Below are positions 40,041-52,226 of a DNA stretch of 64,000 nt, piece by piece (positions within the stretch are counted from its first letter, which is position 1; each line of letters starts with the position of its first letter). The position numbers and the translations under genes were made by a program. The DNA comes from Peromyscus leucopus (Eukaryota > Chordata > Mammalia > Rodentia > Cricetidae). Location of the stretch: contig NC_051079.1 of NCBI RefSeq assembly GCF_004664715.2, positions 61,865,660 through 61,929,659 of the forward strand, written 5' to 3'. The notes under the pieces were generated by a model, which made no database searches, had not been told where the DNA came from, and saw only the letters and a list, made by a program, of their open reading frames with translations.

Positions 40041-42285
40041 GTAAGGAACTGAATTATCTCCATCTTCTCTTTGCCTTTACTTTTTAAAAGTTAATTGTTT
40101 AGTTAGCATTCAACTCAAAATGATGGGTTTCACTGTGACGTTTTAATACATACATATCATTATATTGTGCTCTCCTTCACCCTTTCCCCACCATCCTCTT
40201 GTACCCTCCTCTTCCATGCTCTTATCTTAACCATCAAAACATTGAAGTATGTATCTGTGAAATGTCATGAATGTTACAAGTACTAAGACTCCTGCTTTTG
40301 CGAACCTTATCTAATTAGAACTGGAGACATCAATGAATGAGAAGCTTCACATCTTAGCAGACACTGCACAGTCCCAAGGGAGGTGTTCTCAAGGTCGAAG
40401 GGCAGTATGTACTCTGAGTGCCATTTACTTTGATGATTATAAAAGACAGGAAATGGCGGAAGGCAGAAACTCACCTCTTCTTCCTCCCTTTCACCTGTCC
40501 CTCTTTTCTTTCTGAAGGTGTTTCTATCCCTGTAACTGTGCAAGTCATTTTTAGCAGCCTGTAATGTACTGAACCCTGAGAGATCCTAGGTGTTTGTTGA
40601 AGTCAACTCAAATGGCTCATTCACTCAAGGCTCTTTGTGTCCCCCCATTGAAAGTGTATTCTTCTTTCCAAGGCTTTAACTATGACTTTCTGACATTTCA
40701 GATGACTGACAGACCAGAAGGGTCTCCATTCAGAGACCATTCTCAAAATTTGGAGAGGTCTTCTCCCCCTTTTCTATCAGCAGTCAGTCTACATCAGTTC
40801 CCAGGTGTTTCATAAAGAACTTTCAATTATTCGTATGAGGGTTAACTTTAGTTTAAGATTTCTGGAAGTACCTATGTGCTGTGTTACCCTCGACTCATGG
40901 ATCTCCCTGGACCGAGTTGCCCCATACTACTAAGTGACAGATTCTATTAACTCTGCCTTAGAAGCCAGACCAGGGACTTCTCAGGTCATGCCTCTCTGTA
41001 GCTGTGTCTTCCTCCTTCCTCTAGTCGAGTCTGCACACTGGCTAACACACTCCCAACTGTATGATAGATACCCATTAACGAACTGGGCCTCACAGCCCTA
41101 TTCATGCCATATTCTCAAGGTCGTGTATTCCTTTCTAAGGGCAAGATGACACCCCCACACCCTTCACTCCCCCATGCTCCCACCCCCATCACCTGGGAAT
41201 CAGAGACAGTCTGAGTGCAGGTGTGTACTGTGGATTACTAAAACCTGTAAGGGACCTCTACTCTACTACATGGGCCTGAGCCCTCCCCAGAGTTCCTGCC
41301 ATGCTGGTATCTGCCTACCTTTATTAAAGGTAATATTTCTTCCAATAAATCTCTTTAGTGTAATCCAACGTAGTGCCCCTCTTGCTCTCTGAATGTAGAG
41401 GCCTTCAGTGAGAGTCTCAAAGGGTCTCCTGGAGACCACCAGTCTTACAGCTTCTGTGTGTCTAGATTATAACTTCTTTTTTAAAAAATTAATTTATTTA
41501 TTATGTATACAGCATGTATGACTGCAGACCAGAAGAGGGCACCAGATCTCATTACAGGTGGTTGTGAGCCACCATGTGGTTGCTGGGAATTGAATTCAGG
41601 ACCTCTGGAAGAGTAGTCAGTGCTCTTAACCTCTGAGCCATCTCTCCAGCCCCAGATTATAACTTCTTACAGTTTCCCACTCATGACCCTTTGACTCAGG
41701 AAATTGTTAAACAAATCCATATCTATGAATGTATAAAATAGGTACACAGATCAATGAACTGATAATATATCATAAGTAAATTTATTTTAAAACAATTCTT
41801 TGGTATATGTATATTTTTACCATTTATTAAAGGTAAAAGCAAAATTGCATACTAATGAGGTGGGTATGCTTGCATATTTTACATAAAGAATGAAATCTTG
41901 AGGCCTAATCTTGGTGGAATATTTGATAATGCATGACAGCATCTTTTATATTTTCAGAGTTGACTGGTGTTTTTATTTTATAATCATCAACACTGAGAAT
42001 GCAACTTCACATAAACATGTAGTTCAAACTGGCAGAATTACATTGAAGCCTGTTTCAGAAATTGTTGGAAGTTCTGCCCTAATCCCAAGTGAAAACTCAT
42101 TTACTGATCTTTTAAAATGAAACTCAAGTCAGCAATTCAAACAGCAATAATAGTACATTAATCAATAATCAAACATCCTAACATAATACAATTCAAAGAT
42201 CTGATAATACTGAGGAATGTTAATAAGAAAATAATTGAAATCTTTGTTTATTTCTGTGACCTGCACAGTTTAGGGATTGACCTAA
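40041..42285. other. CFAP53 intron 6, proximal part
   Basis: Mostly unassigned intron with a short reverse L1 piece (about 40,100-40,215) and one B2. No match to the missing C-terminal part of CFAP53 was seen here. Confidence 0.5.
41479..41653 (-). mobile_element. B2 SINE, reversed
   Basis: Reverse B2 with an exact 15-bp target duplication (agattataacttctt at 41,464 and 41,654). Confidence 0.93.
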
Positions 42286-42289
42286 CTGG

Positions 42290-42650
42290 GGCAATGGGGG
42301 CTGAAGAAGGGATAGACTCTATGTACAGAAAAGCTGGGGTGAGATGGTCCAGCGCTGTCGTGGAGACGCACTGAGAGCATCTTGGAACCTCAGCACATTT
42401 ATTAGGTGTGTTAGCTGATAGAGGGTCTCTGTAGGGGAGCAGTCTCAGGATGCAGCTGCTACTTTATACACACACTGATCTTAGCTAGAGGTCAAATATT
42501 TCTCAACATCTGCACTTGGACCAGAGGAGGGCCTGGCTGTTCTCATGGGTCTGAGGCACTGGCATCTCCAGCTTGGCTGTGCTCCTGTCAACAGCACATT
42601 TGCTCAGGACTTTATCTGCTTCCTGTATCTTTCCCTTTGGTATTTCTTTT

Positions 42651-42734
<84 letters not shown>

Positions 42735-45300
42735 TTTTAATTTTATATAAGAGATTTTCTAGTCGTTTTACATATCAGCCACGGATTCCCCTGTCCTCCC
42801 TCCTCCCACCCCCAGCCTCCTCCCCCATCCCCCACCCCATTCCCACCTCCTCCAAGGCAAGGTCTCCCCTGGGGAGTCAGCCCAGCCTGGTAGATTCAGT
42901 TGAGGCAGGTCCAGTCCCCTCCTCCCTGCACCAAGGCTGAGCAAAGTGTCTCAGCATAGGCCCTAGGTTCCAAAAAGCCAGCTCATGCACCAAGGACAGG
43001 TCCCGGTCCCACTGCCTGGGGTCAAGCCCCAGGTGGAGCTCCAGGAGTCCAATCCACGAAGAGAGAGGGAGAGAGAGAGGGAGAGAGAGAGGGAGAGAGA
43101 GAGACATAGAGACAGAGAGAGAGAGAGACAGACAGAGAGACGGAGAGACAGAGAGAGAGAGAGAGAGAGAAAATTATATGAGCAAGAGATATTGAGACCA
43201 TGATTGGAAAAAGCACAGAGACAAATAGCCAAACTAGTGGAAACACATGAACTGTGAACCAATAGCTGAGGAGCCCCCATGGAACTGGACCAGGCCCTCT
43301 GGATAAGTGAGACAGTTGATTAGCTTGCACTGTTTTGGAGGCTCCTTTGGTATTTGTTAAATGCTCCCAATGCAGCTCGACCTCCAGTCCCTGCAGCAGC
43401 TCCACCCACCTAGTCTCTCGAACCTGGCTGAGAAGGGATGAAAACAAACTCCTTGACCTCTGGCCTGGGTTGTTCCAGTCATTCTGCTCAAAGGCTGGAC
43501 GAACTGGGAAACCAGTAAGGCCTTCCTGGCCCCTGCAGCACCTCTCCTCAGGGCTGCCTGTAAGAGCCCGGTTACAAAGTCTGGGCACCGTTTTGCTGGC
43601 CCTGGCAAAACTGTTAGTGGCCAGGTTTTTGACCCTTTGGAGGACAGTTCTCTCAGTGCCCTTAAGGCAGCAATATTAATTTGTTGGTAAGCTTGAAAAG
43701 GATAGTGTAATTGGTTTTCAGCTCCCTGTTAAGGTCCCATAACCCTCAGGAGCATATGGGGGTTATGGCAACTCCGTGGGCTGGAGCACATGGCACCTGG
43801 CCCTGACAGGGTTCTGTAAACCCATTTTTGAATAACAGGCAATCCCCTGGGTTGAGGCAAGACTTTTCCATGGGTAGTCAATCAGAAGGAGGTAGTCATT
43901 GTCGCCGGGGATCCTCTGAATAAGCCCTTGAATGTATGGAGCTGTAGGTTCATAGGCTGTACAGGCTTGTTTGATCTCTTTTAAAAAATGTGAAGGTGCA
44001 GTCTCATAATAGCATACCATTTAGTTGGGATTCTGTGGATCAAGTCACTCAAATATGGGAAAGCGGTTAAAATCATTAGTGTCTTCCCCCAAATCTTTCT
44101 CGCTAAACAAGGTTTGTGGTAAAGGAGTGAGTTTATTTCCCTATATGTCTCATGGCTCAAGGTATAATTTTTGCCCCAGATTGGGTGTCTTTGTCCTCAT
44201 GGACATGTTTCTCAGCATCACTGACTGAAGCATCAGGCAGGTCAGGGCCAGCATGACATGTGAATCAAATTTGCATGTTTCTCCAGATTCCAGGGGTGCT
44301 GTTGGAGCCTCAGCTGTGGTCCCCTTGTAACTATGTATGGCTATCTCTGGGGGACAAGGAGTCAGTCCTTTGTAACCCAAGGGGCAAAGCCCACAAAACC
44401 AGACAACTGGGACCCTATTTGACAGAGTCTGTCCTTAGTGAGGAAACGGCCAGGGTCTATGGAATCCCATATAAGACTCCATCAACCAAATGTAAAAACG
44501 AGAATGTATTCAGGTCCTTTAGCTGTGTATCCATCCTTTAACTTTTCTCCTCGTTTTTTTCAAATAGCCAAATTTCCTGTCCTTTCTGGAAGCCAAGGGC
44601 ACTTCTCCTGAACATAGTCTAAGAACTGATGTAACCATAACATTTTTATTTCCTTGGTTCCCCAAAACCTCCTTCAAAATCTAAAGATATAATTGCCCGT
44701 CTCTCGACTCTGCTGTCCCATGTTTGGCTCCAAGTGCATAAAAATGAGCTCCCCTAAACTTTATTTGCATGCATCTGCATTTCTCCTAAGAGATTTCCCT
44801 CATCTGGCCAAATGTCAAGCCCCCAGAGCCAGGATCCTTGTTAGGGTGCCATTTGCATGGCTTAGTGATTAACCTAAGTGACAGGGAATGAAGAAATGAT
44901 AGGCACACATACAGGAAGGCTGGGATCGGGTGGGCCGTGGGCCGTGATGGAGATGTGCAAGCAGTCTGGGGACTCAGCAGCTTTTTTATGTATAAGGCCT
45001 TTGGTGAAGGCAGGTGAGCTAATCTTGATGGGGGGGGGGGGTCTGTGTAGGCAAGCAGTCCTGGGATGCAGTCATCAGGAAGGAGGAAGCAGGGGTTGGT
45101 AATTTCTGCACACACTGGTTTCAGCTAAAGATCAAACTTTCTTCAACACCTGTACTTGGAACCCAGGAGGGCTTTGCCATTCCTCTCAGCCAGACCAGGG
45201 GAAGGCCTTCCATCCCCATAGATCTGAGGCATTTGTGCCTTGACATGTCTAGGCCTATGCCAATGGCACACACACATTCACTTTGGACCTCATCCAATCC
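42290..45300 (-). mobile_element. Class II ERV remnant: LTR-gag fragment-LTR
   Basis: Two related LTR stretches (about 42,290-42,640 and 44,880-45,300, sharing 'gagggcctggctgttctc' type sequence, 'tgggatgcag' and the 'agctagaggtcaaa' region) flank an internal part of about 1.5 kb. Its minus-strand frames (about 43,360-44,020) resemble the capsid region of betaretroviral/IAP-type gag, broken by stops and frameshifts. pol and env are absent. An L1 is inserted at 42,646. Confidence 0.55.
42646..43343 (-). mobile_element. L1 3' end with inverted 5' segment
   Basis: Flanked by a 12-bp target duplication (cctttggtattt at 42,634 and 43,344). 42,740 to about 43,021 is antisense L1 3' UTR, and 43,022 to 43,343 is sense, continuing the same L1 upstream. 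Its tail has become a TTTC microsatellite (42,650-42,734). A GA-rich tract (43,059-43,170) lies in the inverted part. Confidence 0.87.
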
Positions 45301-45331
45301 CCATGATTTGCCATAATTACACCATTTTGTT

Positions 45332-45336
<5 letters not shown>

Positions 45337-45367
<31 letters not shown>

Positions 45368-45514
45368 GTTTTTCGAGACAGGGTTTCTCTGTGTAGCATT
45401 GCGCCTTTCCTGGAACTCACTTGGTAGCCCAGGCTGGCCTCGAACTCACAGAGATCCTCCTGGCTCTGCCTCCCGAGTGCTGGGATTAAAGGCGTGCGCC
45501 ACCACCGCCCGGCT
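45337..45514 (-). mobile_element. B1 SINE, reversed
   Basis: Long T-run (about 32), 'cgagacagggtttctctgtg' and 'attaaaggcgtgcgccacca'. Flanked by a 15-bp duplication (ccattttgtttcttt at 45,322 and 45,515). Low divergence suggests a young copy. Confidence 0.95.
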
Positions 45515-46470
45515 CCATTTTGTTTCTTTAGGAACAGAAAACTTGGCGCATAAACTGCAATTCATAGCACACAGTCACCCAAATCTAACCCACAGCAATC
45601 CCAACGGCCTTCATTGGCGCTGGGTGGTATGGCATTATGTGTAGTAAAAAACTCACACACTGTGCACTTGGAATCAAGGGGCCGGGGAAGTCACTGCAAC
45701 ACTAGCAGGCATGTCCAGAAACAAATCAGTCATGTTACCTGTTTGATTTTGAATTCAAGTTTGGTTGTTGCAGGTTCAGGAACCTTTTAATGTTGCCAAC
45801 ATTCTCATGGCTCTGCATTCAGTTATGTGACTCCATGTAGAATTACAAACCCCCATTTTAAGAAGCCGAAAACTATACTACCCCATGTGTTTCCTCATCC
45901 TCATTTAGTCATGGAGTAAAGTTTGTTGCTACCTTGAGGTTTCTGCCTCTGCTAGAAAAGTACAATATAGACTGGGAGAGTACTGTTGGATTTCCACACA
46001 AGTGGTCTGTACAGGAATAGCTCATCTTGGTTTTGCCAATTAATTCTTTACTTTAGGAACAATAATAGCAGTAAAAAAATTATTAATTCAAATTAGTTAA
46101 ATTTCTCAGCAAATGAGAAGAAAATTTATAAGTGGAAACTATGTTTGTATTCATCATTGATAAATGTTGAAATTTTTGAGGAACCATGGAAAACTTAAAC
46201 ATCTAGGGTGAGTTATAAGTACACAAACAAAACCAAACATGATTCTACCACCCAGGAAATCATAACTGTTCACAGCTTTTGAGACCTTCTCTTCAGCATT
46301 TTCACACGTGTATAATTTTCTCTCAAGAATCAGAATGAGCCTAGTTGTTTTTGCTACTTGGTGAACTCCCGTTTTCTTCCTCCTCCTTTTCCTCCTCTTC
46401 TCCTCCTCCTCCTCCTCTTCTTGTGCTGAAGATAATACTGAAGGTCTCAAGTGTGATAGGCAAGGGCTCC

Positions 46471-46834
46471 ATGGTGGTTTGAATGAAAATTGTCCCATAA
46501 GCTCATATATTTCAATACTTTCTCCCCAGTTGGTGGAACTGTTTGGGAAAGCCTAGGAGGTGTGGCTTTGTTGGAAGGAGGTGCGTCACTGTGTGTGAGG
46601 TTTGAGGTTTAAAAAGCTCAAACCATTTCCCAGTTAGCTCTCTCTACCTGATTCTTGTGGATCAGATGTAAGCTGTCAGCTGCTGCTCCAGTGCCACACC
46701 TGCCTACCTGCCTGCCATGCTCCCTCTCATTATGGTCACAGACTCACCCTCTGAAGCTGTGAACCCCCCAATAAACCCTTCTCGAAGTTGCCCTCATTGT
46801 GTCTTATCATAGCAATTTAAAGTTAACTAAAACA
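46471..46834 (+). mobile_element. MaLR (MT/ORR1-type) solo LTR
   Basis: Starts TGGTGGTTTGAATG, has 'ggaggtgtggctttgttgga' and an AATAAACCC poly(A) region. Near-identical flanks (gctcc, gctct) fit a 5-bp target duplication. Confidence 0.8.
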
Positions 46835-46869
46835 AGCTCTAATACTGAGCTAGACTATTTATTAGTCCT

Positions 46870-47047
46870 CATTTTTTTTTTTTTTTTTTTTTTTTTTTTG
46901 GTTTTTTGAGTCAGGGTTTTTCTGTGTAGCTTTGTGTCTTTCCTAGAACTCACTCTGTAGCCCAGGCTGGCCTCAAACTCACAGAGATCCACCTGGCTCT
47001 GCCTCCAGAGTGCTGGGATTAAAGGTTTGTGCCACCATTGCCCAGCT
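46870..47047 (-). mobile_element. B1 SINE, reversed
   Basis: T-run, 'ttgagtcagggtttttctgt', 'cccaggctggcctcaaactc' and 'gggattaaaggtttgtgcca'. Confidence 0.93.
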
Positions 47048-47054
47048 TTTGTTT

Positions 47055-48420
47055 TTTTTTATTTTTTATTTTATTTTATAATTTAATTTAATTTTACATA
47101 TCAGCCTTGGATTCCCCTGTCCTCCTCCCCCCCCCCCCCCGTGTTCCCCTCAGTCCACCCCCCATTCCCATCTCCTCCAGGGCAAAGACTCCCTTGGGGA
47201 TTCAGCTCAACTTGGTAGATTCAGTCCAGGCAGGTCCAGTCCCCTCCTCCCAGGCTGAGTAGAGTATCCCTGCATCCAGTCCCCTCCTCCCAGGCTGAGC
47301 AGAGTATCCCTGCATAAGCTCCAGGTTCCAAACAGCCAGCTCATGCACTAAGGACAGGTCTCGGTCCCACTGCATGGGTGCCTCCCAAACAGTTCAAGCT
47401 AATCAACTGTCTCACTTATCCAGAGGGCCTGATCCAGTTGGGGGCTCCTCAGCTATTGGTTCATAGTTCATGTGTTTCCACTAGTTTGGCTATTTGTCCC
47501 TGTGCTTTTTCCAAGCTTCGTCTCAACAATTCTCACTCATACAAGCCCTCCTTTTTCTCGCCAATTGGACTCCTGGAGCTCTACCTGGGGCCTGGCCATG
47601 GATCTTTGCATCTGCTTCCCTCAGTCATTGGATGAGATTTCTAGCATGACAATTAGGGTGTCTGGCCATCCTATCACCAGAGTAGGTCAGAAGGAACATT
47701 ACCAAACTCCTTCTATGAGGCTACAATTACCCTGATTCCTAAACCAAACAAAGATGCAACAAAGAAAGAGAACTACAGACCGATCTCCCTCATGAACATT
47801 GATGCAAAAATACTCAATAAAATACTGGCAAACAGACTCCAAGAACACATCAAAACAATTATCCACCATGATCAAGTAGGCTTCATCCCAGGATGCAGTG
47901 GTTCAACATACGAAAGTCCATCAATGTAATACACCATATAAACAAACTCAGAGAAAAAAACCACATGATCATCTCACTAGATGCAGAAAAGGCATTTGAC
48001 AAAATCCAACACCCCTTCATGATAAAGGCCTTGGAGCGATCAGGAATACAGGGAACATACTTAAACATAATAAAGGCAATTTACAGCAAGCCAACAGCCA
48101 ACATCAAATTAAATGGAGAGAAACTCAAAGTGATTCCACTAAAACTGGGAACGAGGCAAGGCTGTCTGCTCTCCCAATACTTATTCAATATAGTACTTGA
48201 AATTCTAGTCAGAGTAATAAGACAACATAAGGAGATTAAGGGGATACAAATTGGAAAGAAAGAAGTCAAGCTTTCCCTATTTGCAGATGACATGATAGTA
48301 TACATGAGTGACCCCAAAAATTCAACCAAGGAACTGATACAGCTTATAAACACCTTCAGCAACATAGTAGGATACAAGATCAACTCAAAAAAATCAGTAG
48401 CCCTCCTATATACAATTGTT
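47055..48420 (-). mobile_element. L1 with inverted 5' segment carrying part of ORF2
   Basis: 47,055-47,690 is antisense L1 3' UTR. From about 47,690 to 48,418 the L1 runs sense and encodes the reverse-transcriptase part of ORF2, including [16 protein letters not shown] and the FADDM catalytic motif. The segment between them is missing. Flanks are T-rich (ttgttttttttt), so the target duplication is only plausible. It is 5'-truncated and rearranged, hence inactive. Confidence 0.82.
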
Positions 48421-48432
48421 GTTTTTTTTTAA
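47893..48432 (+). pseudogene. Partial L1 ORF2 reverse transcriptase frame
   Basis: A 179-codon open frame within the inverted L1 segment. It has the LINE reverse-transcriptase palm motifs ([27 protein letters not shown]). It lacks the endonuclease, the rest of the reverse transcriptase and the C-terminal region, and its end is fused to flanking sequence. Not a functional gene. Confidence 0.85.
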
Positions 48433-48519
48433 TAGTAGTCTTGGTATGTAGCTTAGGCTAACTTTAAATTTGGAATCCCCTACCTCTGCCTCTTTAATAT
48501 GGAGGTTGCATTCATGTAT

Positions 48520-48660
48520 AGCCTTGCATGATTCATATGAGATGTGCTTTTTAGAAAAGTTCTTTGAGACTTTCATACATATATACAATATCCTATCCGC
48601 CCACTGTCCATCTCCTAACTCCTCTAGGATCCCCATCAATATCCCCCTCTAACTTCATGT
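48520..48660 (-). mobile_element. Short L1 3' UTR fragment
   Basis: 'gttctttgagactttcatac' and 'cctctaggatcccc' are antisense L1 3'-end sequence. No coding part. Confidence 0.55.
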
Positions 48661-48689
48661 ATTTAAAAAAAATAACCCACTGATGTAGG

Positions 48690-49265
48690 CAAAGGTTTCC
48701 TGTCCTAGGGGCCGCTTCCAAATTACCACACAGTGGCTTATATTAATTGTAAATGCTTAGCCAATAGGTCAGGCTTGTTACTAACTAGCTCTTACATTTA
48801 AATTAACCCATTTCTATGCATCTATGTATTGCTACATGGCTTAGTGTTCTCTGATCATGTGAGAAAAATCTTAAATTACTATGTCAGCCACCAGTGTGGC
48901 TCAGCTTAGCACATGGTACTGGTACATTGTGTTGGAGGCTGGCTCCAGCCTGCAGGCAGTGTCTGTACAGTGAACCTACCTAAGAGACCTTAGTTACCAG
49001 GGAGCTGTGCCAGGAAGCTATGTTTGGCTCCATGTTTTGAACTTTAGCTTTCTCAGGCTTGATGTGGATATACATGGCTGGATGTTGGATGCCATAAGTA
49101 GACAGATTTTTCTTTGGGCTGCCAGTTCACAAAAAAATGACACAGAGATTTTTTTTTATTTATTATGAAAGCTTGGCCTTAGCTTAGCCCTTATAACTTA
49201 AATTAACCCATATTTTAAAATCTACATTGTTTTATGTGGCTCAGTTACCTTACTCTATATTGCAT
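48690..49265 (+). repeat. Dispersed LTR-like repeats (copies 3 and 4, left part)
   Basis: 48,690-48,900 and 49,085-49,265 both carry the 'gcttaa...taacccatttct...catggc' order of the family seen at 1,430. The second copy is split by the LTR at 49,270-49,630 and resumes at 49,632-49,790 with 'ccaatcacagtgacac'. Confidence 0.6.
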
Positions 49266-49269
49266 ATCC

Positions 49270-49630
49270 TGAAATGAATGATAAGTGGTGCTGGTTATGG
49301 GAGGAAAGCTCACGGTCATGACAGAACCCGGTTGCTTAGTAGTGGAGAGCTTTATTAGGAGGAAGGGGGAGGAGGGACAAAAGGACCAGGCCTGGGGAGG
49401 AAAGAGAGAGAAAGATGGTGTGGTGGGGGGGGGAGAGAGCAGAGCAGAGCAGAGCAGAGAGAGAGAGGGTGGGGTCTGCATCTCGGCTATTTAAGGCACA
49501 GACTGTGGGACCTTGCCACATGTCCACGATCACCGGTGCACAATGATGATGCAAGACACAAGACCCCTTGCTTAACTCCTGAACTGCACATGTGCAGTCA
49601 TGCAGCTGGAGTAAGGGCAGAATTCTAACA
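49270..49630 (-). mobile_element. Reverse-oriented LTR inserted in copy 4
   Basis: Minus-strand features: starts TGTTAGAATTCTG at about 49,630, TTAAATAG TATA-like box near 49,488, AATAAAGCTC near 49,352. It splits an older LTR-like repeat, giving relative ages. (AGAGC)n and G-rich tracts lie within it. Confidence 0.7.
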
Positions 49631-49723
49631 CATCCCGCTTCCTCAATGTCTGACTGGCGACTCCACCTTTCTTCTTCCCAGAGCACTCTCTGTCCAGAAG
49701 TCCCGCCTATACCTCCTGCCTAG

Positions 49724-50470
49724 CTATTGGCCAGTCAGCTCTTTATTAAACCAATCACAGTGACACATCTTCACACAGTGTAAAGGGCTGACAGTCTGGT
49801 GAGTTCCTATCCCTATGTAGTAAAGGGGATGGAGGTCTAAGTATAACCAGCAATCCTGGCTAATTTCCGGCTGGGAATAATTAACTGAGCAGTGGACCAT
49901 GTCAAGAGTAGGGATGGGGCGTCCTTCAGGTTCTTGGACAGTGGGAGGTGAGACTTTGGCTCTGGATGTGTCAAGTACTTTTAGGGGAGATTTGATCAGA
50001 CCTTGACATGGGTAGAGTTGGATGCCTAGGTTCTTCCTGTTTCCCAAAGGCCAGATACTTTTTAAGGATTTTTTTTTTTTCAGGAAAACCTCAGTTTCAA
50101 TACACCAATTTTTACAATGAAAACTCCCTTGTTCTTGGCAACTAAGAGACCCAGCCACAGGACATGCATAGAATTGTGAACTCTGTATTTCTATCTGAGA
50201 GGATACATTCTCATATCTTTCCTTTCCCCAATACAACCAGACGTTTAAATTGAGCATCAGCGAGCAAAGGCCAAGATGAATATGGGTTACTGGTCTGTAG
50301 TCACACTAGCTAATACCTTCCTTGTATCTGTCTTCCTCCGTTCCCAGGTCAAAGCCTGAGGGTGGTGCAGGTTGGACCAGAACCCTGTATTTAGACTAAA
50401 CATAAGACTCAGGAGGAGATAGAGGGGCAGGGAGTGGAAGTACCAGGGGCCTGGTGAAACCTTAGTGGGT
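49724..50470 (-). pseudogene. Decayed env surface-subunit remnant of gammaretrovirus-like ERV
   Basis: The minus-strand open frame 50,257-49,724 has the cysteine pattern of a gammaretroviral surface glycoprotein and, near its end, a CWLC-type position that reads CWLY, so the disulphide-exchange cysteine is lost. The transmembrane subunit is absent. It lies directly 3' of the integrase remnant in viral order. It is a dead copy in CFAP53 intron 6. Confidence 0.65.
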
Positions 50471-50825
50471 CATTTGGCATCCTCATCTGTGGCTTCCACT
50501 TTCTTCACCTGGGTGTGGTGGATCCATGGTGCCATTTCAGTTGCTTTCAAAGCTGTAGGCACGGAGAGAGTCACCTTCTAGTCACCTTCTAGGGTCCTCT
50601 ACAAGTTGGTCCCAGCACCCCTTTGGCTACCTGCTTGACCCAGGCAGTATCACTGGACTCAAACAAGGGGAGACTGTGGTGGACTTGAAGGTCAGTTGGG
50701 TCTCTCGCATCGTCTGATGAATGGGCTTTATGGAAGACTAGAGGGTCTGTAATGACTTGGGAAAGGAGTGGTTAGAGAGTCCTACCAACTGCTGGTCTCT
50801 GAGCCTGGGAAACTGTGGGGGAGGT

Positions 50826-52226
50826 ATTTTTGTTTGTTTTGTTTTGTTTTTCTGTCTTTTTATTTTTTCTTTTCTCATACAATGCATCTTGACTGAATCC
50901 TTCCCTCCCTTTACCCCTACCGGCCCTCTTTTCACACCTACCCTCTCCCCCAGATATGCTGCTCCTCCATTTCCCTTCTGGAAAGAGCAGACCTCCCAGT
51001 GATATCAACTGAACATGGCATAACAGGATGCAATAAGACTAGGCACAAACCCTTATATCAATGCTGGATGAGGCAACCCAGCAGGAGGAAAAGGGTCCCA
51101 AGAGCAGACAAAAGAGTCAGAGACACCTCCACTCCCAAGGTTAGGAGTCCCACAAAAACCCCAGTCTAAAACCACAGCATATACACAGAAGACCTATCAC
51201 AAACCCATGAAGCCTCCATGCTTGCTGCTTCAGGCTCTGTGAGCCCCTGTGAGCCCTGATTAGTTCATTCTGTGAGCCATGTTCTCCTGATGGCCTCAAC
51301 ACCCCTGGCTCCAACAAGCCTTCCTCCCTCTCTTCCACAGAGTTCCCCCAGCTCTACCTAATATTTGGCTGTGGGTCTCTGCATCTTCTCCCATCATCTT
51401 CCAGAAAAAGCCTTTCTGATGGTGATTGGGCTAGGCACCAATCTATGAATATAGCAGAAATTTGTAGCATGAATCTTAAAAGGTCTTAGTAATAAAATCA
51501 AACCTGGAGCCAGGTATTGGGGTGAATGATGGAAGATCAGAGAAGCAGAACAAGCCACAGCCACCTCACCTTGCCAATTCTTCAGCTGATCCTGTTTCCT
51601 CAGACTGGAAGCCTTTGAATCCTCATCCAGAATGGATCTCAGCTGAACTGTTGCTCAGAAGCCTAAAAGCTTAACCAGCTCTAGTTCCTGGTCCTCACGC
51701 CTTATATACCTTTCTGCTTTCTGCCACCACTTCCTGGAATTAAAGGCTCATTTCCTGGGATTAAAGGCATGAGTCACCATGCCTGGCTGTTTCCAGTGTG
51801 GCTTTAAACTCACAGAGATCCATCCGGTGATGGATTAAAGTGATAGGATTAAAGTGCGCGTGTGCCACCATTTTCTGGCTTCTATATCTAGTGGCTGTTC
51901 TGTTCTCTGACTCCAGATAAGTTTAGTAGGGTACACAATATTTTGGGGACCACAGTATCACCACAAATATCATTAGGAATCATTTCATTGACTTTTTTTG
52001 CTTAGTCTTATTTGGTTCTACCCTATGTCTTTGAACCATTCAGCTTCCAGTTCCTGGCCATCCAGGCAGTGACAGGCATGGGCCCCCTCTCATGGCACAG
52101 GCCTCAAGTTAGACCAGTCATTGGTTGGCTGCTCTCACAAGCTCTGAGCCACCATTGCCCCCAGCACATCTTGCAGGCAGGACAGGTGTGGGTCGAAGGT
52201 TTTGTGGTTGAATTGGTGTCCCAGTA
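50826..52226 (-). mobile_element. L1 3' end (Lx type) inserted in ERV integrase
   Basis: Antisense L1 3' UTR flanked by an exact 10-bp duplication (tgggggaggt at 50,816 and 52,227). Removing it makes the integrase remnant continuous. A composite repeat (about 51,461-51,963) is nested inside. Confidence 0.82.
51461..51963 (-). mobile_element. Composite repeat with B1-like modules nested in L1
   Basis: Contains reversed B1-like blocks ('gggattaaaggcatgagtca' and a second 'taggattaaagtgcgcgtgt') between non-B1 ends. The surrounding L1 sequence resumes at about 51,964 ('atcattaggaatcatttcat'). Confidence 0.55.

Noticed and set aside
42545..42940. 131-codon frame with Phe/Leu/Ser repeats
   Set aside because: Translation of a TTTC microsatellite and L1 3' UTR.
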